Below are positions 6,977 to 12,373 of a DNA stretch of 12,478 nt, in pieces; position 1 is the stretch's first letter; each line of letters opens with the position of its first letter. Position numbers and translations under genes: made by a program. The DNA lies in contig JACWAO010000097.1 of the NCBI GenBank assembly GCA_014874305.1, positions 1 through 12,478 of the forward strand, given 5' to 3'. The notes beneath the pieces are model-generated. The model searched no databases. It saw only the letters and a program-made list of their open reading frames with translations, and was not told the DNA's origin. Source of the DNA: Candidatus Colwelliibacteriota bacterium (GTDB lineage Bacteria > Patescibacteriota > Minisyncoccia > UBA6257 > Colwellbacteraceae).

Positions 6977-7198
6977 CGGAATTCGTTTCAGGAAGGTCGA
7001 GGCCGGAAGGTTCCGATCGACTTCCGACTTCCTTCCAAGGTGTTTCCGGAGAGACGTTTTCCTTTTCGGCAATTCTTCCGGAAATAATTCATCGTTTCCG
7101 GAAGCTGGAAATTTCCTTCGGAAACTAAATTTCCGCTTCCGCACTTTATCTAGTGTTTATAAGGACTTTCCGATTTCTTCCGGATAAACCGACTTCCG
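6977..7198. repeat. TTCCG/CGGAA-rich segment with twin TTCCGGAA palindromes
   Basis: At least a dozen TTCCG or CGGAA pentamers lie in about 220 bp on both strands, for example at 7004, 7011, 7022, 7044, 7119, 7131, 7137, 7168, 7178 and 7194. Two perfect TTCCGGAA palindromes sit at 7076-7083 and 7096-7103, exactly 20 bp apart, about two helical turns. This looks like a binding-site array for an unknown dimeric protein, but low-complexity drift is possible. Confidence 0.5.
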
Positions 7199-7201
7199 AG
7201 G

Positions 7202-7269
7202 GTGTAAAACATTTTTAAAAAGTGTAAAACATTGTGTTTTTTCGATTTTTCAATAATATAGTGTTTTAC
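7202..7269. repeat. isolated parS-like half-sites in AT-rich DNA
   Basis: The 12-mer GTGTAAAACATT occurs at 7202-7213 and 7222-7233, exactly 20 bp apart. The inverse TGTTTTAC lies at 7262-7269. The shared core GTAAAACA/TGTTTTAC is the same variant half-site found in parS copies 5 and 7, so these look like decayed or single-arm relatives of the neighbouring full sites. Confidence 0.5.
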
Positions 7270-7298
7270 TATGTTTTTTGCACTTTTGGCATTTTGAA

Positions 7299-7314
7299 TG
7301 TTTCACGTGAAACA
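7299..7314. promoter_or_regulatory. parS: parS site 1 (exact)
   Basis: TGTTTCACGTGAAACA, identical to the ParB-binding consensus known from Bacillus subtilis. The palindrome extends to 20 bp with AAT/ATT-type arms (7297-7316). Confidence 0.9.
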
Positions 7315-7346
7315 TTTTCACCCAAAACTGAGGTTTTCGGGCATTT

Positions 7347-7362
7347 TGTTTCACGTGAAACA
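7347..7362. promoter_or_regulatory. parS: parS site 2 (exact)
   Basis: TGTTTCACGTGAAACA. The palindrome does not extend beyond 16 bp. It is centred 48 bp from site 1. Confidence 0.9.
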
Positions 7363-7411
7363 TTTTTATATTTTCTCTACCCCGTCTTAATCGCCTGTAA
7401 AATCACCAAAT

Positions 7412-7427
7412 TGTTTCACGTGAAACA
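7412..7427. promoter_or_regulatory. parS: parS site 3 (exact, 26-bp palindrome)
   Basis: TGTTTCACGTGAAACA inside a perfect 26-bp palindrome (7407-7432, arms CAAAT/ATTTG). It is centred 65 bp from site 2. Confidence 0.9.
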
Positions 7428-7494
7428 ATTTGTGTATTTTGAGGGGTGCGAAGTGTGAAATAAAACTAGTAACCAATCTCAGTTTTAAGCAAAA

Positions 7495-7510
7495 TGTTTC
7501 ACGTGAAACA
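7495..7510. promoter_or_regulatory. parS: parS site 4 (exact, 36-bp palindrome)
   Basis: TGTTTCACGTGAAACA inside a perfect 36-bp palindrome (7485-7520) with outer arms TTAAGCAAAA/TTTTGCTTAA. The arms go well beyond what ParB is known to need and could also form a cruciform or an RNA hairpin. Confidence 0.9.
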
Positions 7511-7566
7511 TTTTGCTTAATAAAGAGACTTCCGCTTTAGGTTATTGAGGTGAGTTTTTGAACTTT

Positions 7567-7582
7567 TGTTTTACGTGAAACA
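7567..7582. promoter_or_regulatory. parS: parS site 5 (one change in left arm)
   Basis: TGTTTTACGTGAAACA, with C changed to T at the sixth base. The right half-site is intact. Confidence 0.8.
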
Positions 7583-7611
7583 TTTTCACCGGTTTTTGGT
7601 TATTGCGGAAT

Positions 7612-7627
7612 TGTTTCACGTGAAACA
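7612..7627. promoter_or_regulatory. parS: parS site 6 (exact)
   Basis: TGTTTCACGTGAAACA, centred 45 bp from site 5. The palindrome does not extend further. Confidence 0.9.
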
Positions 7628-7659
7628 TTTTTGCCAAAAAACCGTGTTTTGAGGTAAAT

Positions 7660-7675
7660 TGTTTCACGTAAAACA
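7660..7675. promoter_or_regulatory. parS: parS site 7 (one change in right arm)
   Basis: TGTTTCACGTAAAACA, the mirror of the change in site 5. Arms AAAT/ATTT extend symmetry to 24 bp (7656-7679) apart from that base pair. It ends 17 bp before the yraN -10 box and so occupies the place of its -35. Confidence 0.8.
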
Positions 7676-7692
7676 ATTTCCTTAATTTGAAA

Positions 7693-7698
7693 TATAAT
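7693..7698 (+). promoter_or_regulatory. yraN -10 box, leaderless spacing
   Basis: A perfect TATAAT whose expected +1 falls on the A of ATG 7705. No -35 consensus is found at 16-18 bp; that position lies in the end of parS site 7. This box is the main reason for choosing ATG 7705 over the in-frame TTG at 7687. Confidence 0.55.
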
Positions 7699-7704
7699 TT
7701 AGGC

Positions 7705-8121
7705 ATGGAAACTTCTAGGATAGGCATGGTCGGTGAGAGGGTGGCCGAGGTTTATCTAAAAAAGATCGGGCACCGGATATTAAAAAAGAACTTTAGAAAA
7801 AAGTGGGGTGAGATAGACATCATATCAATCTCGCCCGACGGCGTTCTGGTATTTACAGAGGTAAAGTCATCACTGCTTACGAGCGGTACGCCACTGGTAT
7901 CTCCAGAGGATCATATGACAAGCAAAAAGATTCACAGCTTGAGAAAAATGTCCGAGTTCTTTTTTAACAGACACGAAGATATATCCGACAATGGTTTTAG
8001 AATTGATTTTATTTCCGTGCGCGTACCGAAAGAAAAAATAATATTACTGTCTCGTCTCCCAAGCCAGCTATTGACAAGATTTATAAAATGTTGTGATGTG
8101 TCTGTTACTGAGAACATATAA
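7705..8121 (+). CDS. yraN: YraN/UPF0102 family nuclease-fold protein
   Basis: 138 residues from ATG 7705. The UPF0102 signature of a restriction-endonuclease-like (Holliday junction resolvase-type) fold is clear: GERVAEVYLKKIGHRIL (10-26), KKNFRKKWGEIDII (27-40) and VLVFTEVKSS (47-56). The putative metal-binding residues Glu36, Asp38, Glu52 and Lys54 are all kept. The family is widespread and its cellular job is poorly defined; DNA repair, recombination or uptake is usually suspected. The C-terminal half is less conserved and richer in AT than neighbouring genes. The gene stands alone between the parS cluster and a promoter for the next gene, so it is probably monocistronic and could be influenced by ParB bound at parS site 7. 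Confidence 0.9.
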   Translation: METSRIGMVGERVAEVYLKKIGHRILKKNFRKKWGEIDIISISPDGVLVFTEVKSSLLTSGTPLVSPEDHMTSKKIHSLRKMSEFFFNRHEDISDNGFRIDFISVRVPKEKIILLSRLPSQLLTRFIKCCDVSVTENI

Positions 8122-8180
8122 TGTTCATCCGCATTTAAATAAGAAAAGTAGTTAACGAATAAAGATTTTTATATTCGCAT

Positions 8181-8209
8181 TTGATTTTAAAAATTTTCAT
8201 TCGTACAAT
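8181..8209 (+). promoter_or_regulatory. sigma-70-like promoter of the dksA/traR-like gene
   Basis: TTGATT (8181-8186), a 17-bp spacer and TACAAT (8204-8209). The expected +1 is 8216, exactly the A of the ATG, so the mRNA should be leaderless. The remainder of 8122-8180 is AT-rich with no hairpin terminator for yraN. Confidence 0.75.
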
Positions 8210-8215
8210 TACGAT

Positions 8216-8545
8216 ATGGAAAACGTGGAGAGATTTAAAGACAGACTTATTGAAGAAAAAGAGAAGTTAGAAAAAGAGATAAAAGAGCTCCAGAATTATG
8301 ATATGGGGAGCGCCGACGATGATCGCCATGGGGAGGAGAAGGCCGATGAGATCGAGGAGTATATGAACGCGGCCGGAGAGATAGCTCCGCTCCAAGCTCG
8401 GCTTGAGGAAACAAAGATAGCATTGGATAAGATCAACGCGGGATCGTATGGCGTATGCGAGAAATGCCACAAAGAGATAGACGAGAAGGTCTTGGAAGCC
8501 GTACCGGAATCAAGGCTTTGCCAGGAATGTAAAGCGGCCGAATAA
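8216..8545 (+). CDS. DksA/TraR-type C4 zinc-finger protein
   Basis: 109 residues. A long charged N-terminal coiled coil (about 1-75: ERFKDRLIEEKEKLEKEIKE ... LQARLEETKIALDKI) is broken by an acidic turn (SADDDRHGEEKADE, 32-45) corresponding to the tip that DksA inserts into the RNA polymerase secondary channel. It is followed by YGVCEKCHKEID and RLCQECK, giving a four-cysteine zinc site (C81, C84, C102, C105). The size and C4 site match the short TraR/DksA group; the DxxDxA tip of E. coli DksA is not exactly kept. A role in transcription control at RNA polymerase is inferred from the family; partners and ppGpp dependence cannot be judged. It heads a probable two-gene unit with comM (41-bp gap). 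Confidence 0.9.
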   Translation: MENVERFKDRLIEEKEKLEKEIKELQNYDMGSADDDRHGEEKADEIEEYMNAAGEIAPLQARLEETKIALDKINAGSYGVCEKCHKEIDEKVLEAVPESRLCQECKAAE

Positions 8546-8567
8546 GTTTAACAATGCAATAAAGACT

Positions 8568-8581
8568 GGCGGCGCGCCGCC
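8568..8581. repeat. 14-bp GC palindrome just before comM
   Basis: GGCGGCGCGCCGCC is a perfect palindrome ending 5 bp before the comM ATG, in otherwise AT-leaning DNA. In RNA it could mask the start region. It could also simply be a transcription pause or chance. Confidence 0.5.
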
Positions 8582-8586
8582 GAGAA

Positions 8587-10104
8587 ATGAACCTTTCAAA
8601 AGTTTTTTCCGCCGAGCTAATCGGCATTGAAGCGTGTCTTATAGAAGTGGAGACCGATCTGGGCGTCGGTCTGCATGAGTTGAATATAGTAGGATTAGCG
8701 GACAAAGCTCTTTCCGAGGCCAGAGAAAGGGTGAGTTCCGCGATTAAAAACAGCGGGCTCAAACCGCCGAACAGGGAAAACCGCAAGATAACGGTCAACC
8801 TTGCTCCAGCCGACCTTAAGAAAGCCGGCAGTCATTATGATCTGGCGATAGCGATAGGATACCTGCTGGCCACAGGTCAGGTTTCCAAGTTTGAGACGGG
8901 AGACAAGGTTTTTATAGGAGAGCTCGCGCTGGATGGAAGCATCAGGCCGGCGGCGGGTGTTCTAAACTTCGCTCTGCTTGCTAAAAAACAAGGGTTCAAA
9001 CAGGTTTTTATCCCCAAGGCCAACGCGAGTGAGGCCGCTTTGGTTCGCGGCATCGGCGTTATTCCCGTAAATACTTTAAGCGAGCTGTTGAATCATATTG
9101 ACGGTATGAACGAGATACCGGCGCATCCTTATACGGAGTTTGCTCCCGAAACAAGATATTCTATAGACATATCGGAGATAAGAGGACAGGAGGCGGCGAA
9201 AAGGGCGCTGGTCGTCGCCGCGGCGGGAGGGCACAACATCCTTATGAGCGGACCTCCCGGCTCGGGAAAGACGATGCTCGCCGAATCGATCAACTCAATT
9301 CTTCCGCCTCTAACTTTACGCGAATCCATAGAGACCTCGAAGATATGGAGCGCGGCCAATCTTCTTAACGGCAAATACCTTACACAGCGACCGTTTCGTT
9401 CGCCGCACCATACCGCCTCGAGCGCGGCGATCATAGGAGGCGGACAGAACCCGAGGCCGGGCGAGATCAGCCTTGCCCATCGCGGAGTTTTATTTCTGGA
9501 TGAGTTACCAGAGTTTAAAAGAGATGTTTTAGAGTCCCTGCGCCAGCCCTTGGAATCCGGGTCGGTCACCGTCTCTCGTGCTAGAAACAGTCTGGTTTTT
9601 CCGGCAAAGTTCATGCTGGTAGCGGCTATGAATCCTTGTCCGTGCGGATTCCTCGGCGACGAGGAAAAAGAGTGTCGTTGCACCGCTTCGGAAATTTATC
9701 GCTATCAAAAGAAGATATCCGGGCCGCTCCTCGACAGGATAGATATCCAGATAAACGTCCCCCGGATGAAGCTGGATAGTCTTTTACGTCCGTCTAACGA
9801 CTCGAGTAACTTAAGAGATACGGTAACCGCCGCTCGGCTTAGACAAAGGGAGAGGTTTAAAAATAACGGGATTCCATTATTTACCAATTCAGAGATGAGC
9901 TCTAAAATATGCGAACAGCTGATAAAACTGGATAGAGGGGCGCTTTCGTTTTTAAAATCCGCTTTTGATCAGTCGCTCCTGGGAGCAAGAGGATATTTTC
10001 GGTTATTAAAGACCGCTCTTACCATCGCCGATCTCGAGGGGGCCGCGACAATAAGCGAGGCTCATATAGCCGAGGCTTTCCATTTGCGCCTTAGGGAGGA
10101 GTAA
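8587..10104 (+). CDS. comM: ComM/YifB family Mg-chelatase-like AAA+ ATPase
   Basis: 505 residues, normal for the family. The N-terminal Lon-protease-like fold (about 1-180) has HELNIVGLADKALSEARERV (30-49), VNLAPADLKKAGSHYDLAIA (70-89) and FIGELALDGSIRP (109-121). The AAA+ domain starts with IRGQEAAKRAL and has Walker A GPPGSGKT (222-229), RPFRSPHHTAS, Walker B VLFLDE (301-306), and a four-cysteine insert (C351, C353, C363, C365) typical of the family; LLDRIDI follows. ComM in Vibrio and Acinetobacter is a hexameric branch-migration helicase that helps integrate DNA taken up by natural transformation; the same role is inferred here. No Shine-Dalgarno or own promoter is clear, so it is probably read from the dksA/traR-like promoter. 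Its stop lies 2 bp from the stop of the converging gene. Confidence 0.95.
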   Translation: MNLSKVFSAELIGIEACLIEVETDLGVGLHELNIVGLADKALSEARERVSSAIKNSGLKPPNRENRKITVNLAPADLKKAGSHYDLAIAIGYLLATGQVSKFETGDKVFIGELALDGSIRPAAGVLNFALLAKKQGFKQVFIPKANASEAALVRGIGVIPVNTLSELLNHIDGMNEIPAHPYTEFAPETRYSIDISEIRGQEAAKRALVVAAAGGHNILMSGPPGSGKTMLAESINSILPPLTLRESIETSKIWSAANLLNGKYLTQRPFRSPHHTASSAAIIGGGQNPRPGEISLAHRGVLFLDELPEFKRDVLESLRQPLESGSVTVSRARNSLVFPAKFMLVAAMNPCPCGFLGDEEKECRCTASEIYRYQKKISGPLLDRIDIQINVPRMKLDSLLRPSNDSSNLRDTVTAARLRQRERFKNNGIPLFTNSEMSSKICEQLIKLDRGALSFLKSAFDQSLLGARGYFRLLKTALTIADLEGAATISEAHIAEAFHLRLREE

Positions 10105-10106
10105 AA

Positions 10107-10481
10107 TTACTGGCCGTTGCTGGCCAAACTTTGGAGAGCGCGCAGGGGAACGTTGAATTTAAAAGCTATCGCCTGAAGAATACTGCTAGTACTTGCTCCT
10201 GCGGCATAGTTAGCTGTCGCCTCAGCCGCGAAAGTCTTGCCGCTCGGACTGGACAAGCTTATAAGCGACCCGTTGCTCAAATCCGCCAGGGCCAGGTATC
10301 CATAGGTACTGGCACCGGCACTGCTAATTGACGCGTTATTGTTAATAACGGCTCCGCTCTCTATGCCCGAGGCGGTGGCCGCCGCCAGATCGGGAGAGGG
10401 CGTATTCGCCGCTGGGGCGTTGTTATTACTAACAAAAAATCCCCCCGAGAGGGCTCCAATAAGCATTACCGACGCGACCAC
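10107..10481 (-). CDS. membrane-anchored Ser/Ala-rich protein of unknown function
   Basis: The most upstream standard start is GTG 10481, giving 124 residues. The frame stays open upstream to 10577. Translated from ATT 10574 (155 residues) the protein gains a basic amphipathic N-terminus (NLRSWLDTLGRDAKAWLNLP) before the membrane helix PLIPVSVVASVMLIGALSGG. That is a better N-in anchor, so the true start may be non-standard. The outside part is rich in Ala, Ser and Asn, like a wall or surface linker. It ends in ILQAIAFKFNVPLRALQSLA, which loosely recalls a degenerate LysM motif (IAxxFNVxLxxLxxxN). I do not recognise the family. It converges on comM and diverges from uvrD. The overlapping plus-strand frame reads as nonsense upstream of the helicase. 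Confidence 0.6.
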   Translation of the reverse strand: MVASVMLIGALSGGFFVSNNNAPAANTPSPDLAAATASGIESGAVINNNASISSAGASTYGYLALADLSNGSLISLSSPSGKTFAAEATANYAAGASTSSILQAIAFKFNVPLRALQSLASNGQ

Positions 10482-10581
10482 GCTGACAGGAATGAGAGGG
10501 AGGTTAAGCCAAGCCTTAGCGTCCCGCCCAAGAGTGTCTAGCCAACTTCTTAAGTTTTGCGGTATTGTACTAATGCTTTAC

Positions 10582-10611
10582 ATGATACCAGAAAAAAGGG
10601 AAATTAATCAA
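10582..10611 (-). promoter_or_regulatory. possible promoter of the minus-strand membrane protein
   Basis: On the minus strand TTGATT (10611-10606), an 18-bp spacer and TATCAT (10587-10582) give an expected +1 near 10575, one base before an in-frame ATT codon (10574). The -10 overlaps the first codons of the divergent helicase gene. The -35 matches the one used by the dksA/traR-like gene. Confidence 0.4.
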
Positions 10612-12372
10612 GACGCGCCGGAACTGCTTAGCAAGGAGCAGGCGGAGGCTGTGGAGTATGGCGGCGGGCCCCTGCTTATCTCGGCCGGGGCGGGGAGCGG
10701 AAAAACCCGGACCTTAACCGAGAGGGTCATAAGGCTTATGGACTCCGGCGTGCCCGGGAACCGGATCCTGGCCATAACTTTTACCAACAAGGCCGCTCAG
10801 GAATTAAAAAACCGCGTTTTAAAACGATTGCCGCACGTTCTAGAGAACGAACTTCCTCTATTAGGGACGTTCCATTCTTTCGGGGCCAGAATCCTGCGCG
10901 AGGAAGCGAAGACTTTCGGCAGATCGGAGACATACTCGATCTTCGACGAGGACGACTCGATCCGAGTTATTAAGAGATTAATCAAGTCCCTGGGGTTATT
11001 GAATGAGAAATATCCGGCGGCAAAGATAAAAAAAGACATTTCAGAGATTAAGGACCAGCTTTCTTCCGCTGATGGATTAAAGGTGGAGATTCGCCGATTA
11101 TTTGAAGAATACGAGGAGGAGTTACTGCGACAGAACTCTTTCGATTTCGATGATCTTATACAAAAGCCAGTTTTACTGCTAAGCCAGGACAAGGATCTTC
11201 TTAAAAAATACCAGGAAAGATACCTGTATATATTAGTAGACGAGTTCCAGGACGTTAACACCGGACAGTACGCCTTGATAAGGATGCTCGCGGAGAATCA
11301 CAGGAATCTAAATGTGGTCGGAGATGATAACCAGTCGATCTTTCGCTTTCGGGGAGCGGATTTCAGGAATTTTCTGGCTTTCGAAAAAGACTGGCCCGGA
11401 GCTAAGATAGTGAACCTGGGCAGAAACTACCGCTCTAGCGGCAACATCGTCTCCGCCTCGGCCGCGGTTATAGAAAACAACAAGCAGAAAAGGAAAAAAG
11501 AGCTTTGGACGGACAATCCGGCCGGGGAGCCTGTAAGAATAATAAACGCCTACAGCGCCGGAGAGGAGGCGAGCGTAATCGCCGACGAGATAAGCAGTAA
11601 GGCCGAGAGACATAACGTCGCCGTTCTTTACAGAACCAACGCGCAATCACGCGAGCTGGAGCAGGCGTTTAACTTCTTGTCTATTCCTTATGAGATTTAC
11701 GGGGGGCTTAAATTTTATGAAAGGAAGGAGATAAGAGATATTATGGCGGGGGTTCGGTACGCGGTTAATCCGCGCGACACATCTAGTTTGGAGAGATTGG
11801 ACAAGAATCTGCGAAAAGGACCGTTCCGGATACTGCGGGAAAGTCTGCCTGAGGCCGCGAAAAAACTGAGCGCCGAGGGATTAATCGAGTTTTTCCTAGA
11901 AACCTCCGGGTATAATAACCTGCTTAAAGACAAGTTCGATAATTACGAGGATAGGGCGGAGAACGTGGCCGAACTTATTAAGTTCGCCAAAGGGTTCGGT
12001 ACGCCGGTCGAGTTCATGGAAAGAGTTTCGCTTCTCGAATCTTCCGATCGCTCCTCGAGCAAGAACTCGGCCGGAAGGGCCGGCACGATAAAGATGATGA
12101 CTATGCATCTTTCAAAAGGACTGGAGTTCGATGAGGTGTACCTAGTGGGAATAAACGAGGGATTAATGCCGCACGAGAGATCACTCTACTCGGAAGAAGA
12201 AATAGAGGAGGAGAGAAGACTGATGTACGTGGGGATGACTAGAGCCAGGAAAAAACTAACCATAAGCTTTTACGACTTTCCCTCCAGGTTCATATACGAG
12301 ATTCCGGATGAGCTTCTCGCGGCCGGAGAGACTCTCCCGATAATAGACGAGGATGGTATACTAAGGAAGTAA
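10582..12372 (+). CDS. uvrD: UvrD/PcrA-like superfamily 1A DNA helicase, compact form
   Basis: 596 residues from ATG 10582 (ATG 10573 would add three). All SF1A motifs are present: Q motif LSKEQAEAV, Walker A AGAGSGKT (35-42), FTNKAAQEL, GTFHSF, motif II VDEFQD (219-224), motif III GDDNQSIFRFRGA (247-259), motif IV RNYRS (281-285), motif V TMHLSKGLEF (507-516) and motif VI VGMTRARKKL (550-559). It should translocate 3'-5' on single-stranded DNA and act in repair or removal of recombinase filaments. It is shorter than typical PcrA/UvrD (about 720 residues): the 2B region seems to lack the GIG hairpin segment, and the protein ends soon after motif VI without a Tudor-like tail. Open frame upstream to 10339 overlaps the minus-strand gene and lacks family similarity, so I excluded it. 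rsmA follows after 1 nt. Confidence 0.93.
   Translation: MIPEKREINQDAPELLSKEQAEAVEYGGGPLLISAGAGSGKTRTLTERVIRLMDSGVPGNRILAITFTNKAAQELKNRVLKRLPHVLENELPLLGTFHSFGARILREEAKTFGRSETYSIFDEDDSIRVIKRLIKSLGLLNEKYPAAKIKKDISEIKDQLSSADGLKVEIRRLFEEYEEELLRQNSFDFDDLIQKPVLLLSQDKDLLKKYQERYLYILVDEFQDVNTGQYALIRMLAENHRNLNVVGDDNQSIFRFRGADFRNFLAFEKDWPGAKIVNLGRNYRSSGNIVSASAAVIENNKQKRKKELWTDNPAGEPVRIINAYSAGEEASVIADEISSKAERHNVAVLYRTNAQSRELEQAFNFLSIPYEIYGGLKFYERKEIRDIMAGVRYAVNPRDTSSLERLDKNLRKGPFRILRESLPEAAKKLSAEGLIEFFLETSGYNNLLKDKFDNYEDRAENVAELIKFAKGFGTPVEFMERVSLLESSDRSSSKNSAGRAGTIKMMTMHLSKGLEFDEVYLVGINEGLMPHERSLYSEEEIEEERRLMYVGMTRARKKLTISFYDFPSRFIYEIPDELLAAGETLPIIDEDGILRK
12363..12367 (+). promoter_or_regulatory. Shine-Dalgarno site for rsmA inside the uvrD end
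   Basis: AAGGA with 6-nt spacing to GTG 12374. It is the clearest Shine-Dalgarno in the window and serves an internal operon gene, unlike the first genes of transcription units. Confidence 0.55.
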
Positions 12373-12373
12373 G

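Larger units (their letters stand above)
6933..7704. other. gene-free putative centromere/partition region
   Basis: About 770 bp without a credible gene. It has three successive parts: a TTCCG-rich segment (about 6975-7200), an AT-rich segment with parS-like half-sites (about 7200-7290), and a cluster of seven parS-type palindromes (7299-7675). Several stop-free stretches occur but have no family resemblance, and their peptides simply translate the repeats. ParB clusters of this kind are normally near oriC; no exact DnaA box (TTATCCACA) was found here. Confidence 0.7.

Noticed and set aside
6929..7187. Two overlapping 71-codon open frames on opposite strands
   Set aside because: They translate the TTCCG repeats into Phe/Arg- or Lys/Arg-rich peptides with no domain or start signals.
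7299..7675. CRISPR array or tandem iterons
   Set aside because: Units are 16-bp palindromes with irregular spacing and no uniform spacers; they match parS exactly.
7234..7727. Open frames with repeated HVKQ or VSRETF peptides around the parS sites
   Set aside because: The peptide repeats are simply the parS palindrome read in frame; no independent coding evidence.
10111..10126. Hairpin TGGCC-GTTGCT-GGCCA as a terminator between converging genes
   Set aside because: Only five base pairs inside a coding region, and only a weak T-rich stretch on the minus strand.
10339..10581. Plus-strand open frame extending the helicase N-terminus by about 80 residues
   Set aside because: It overlaps the more credible minus-strand membrane-protein frame, has no helicase-family resemblance, and the Q motif begins normally shortly after ATG 10582.
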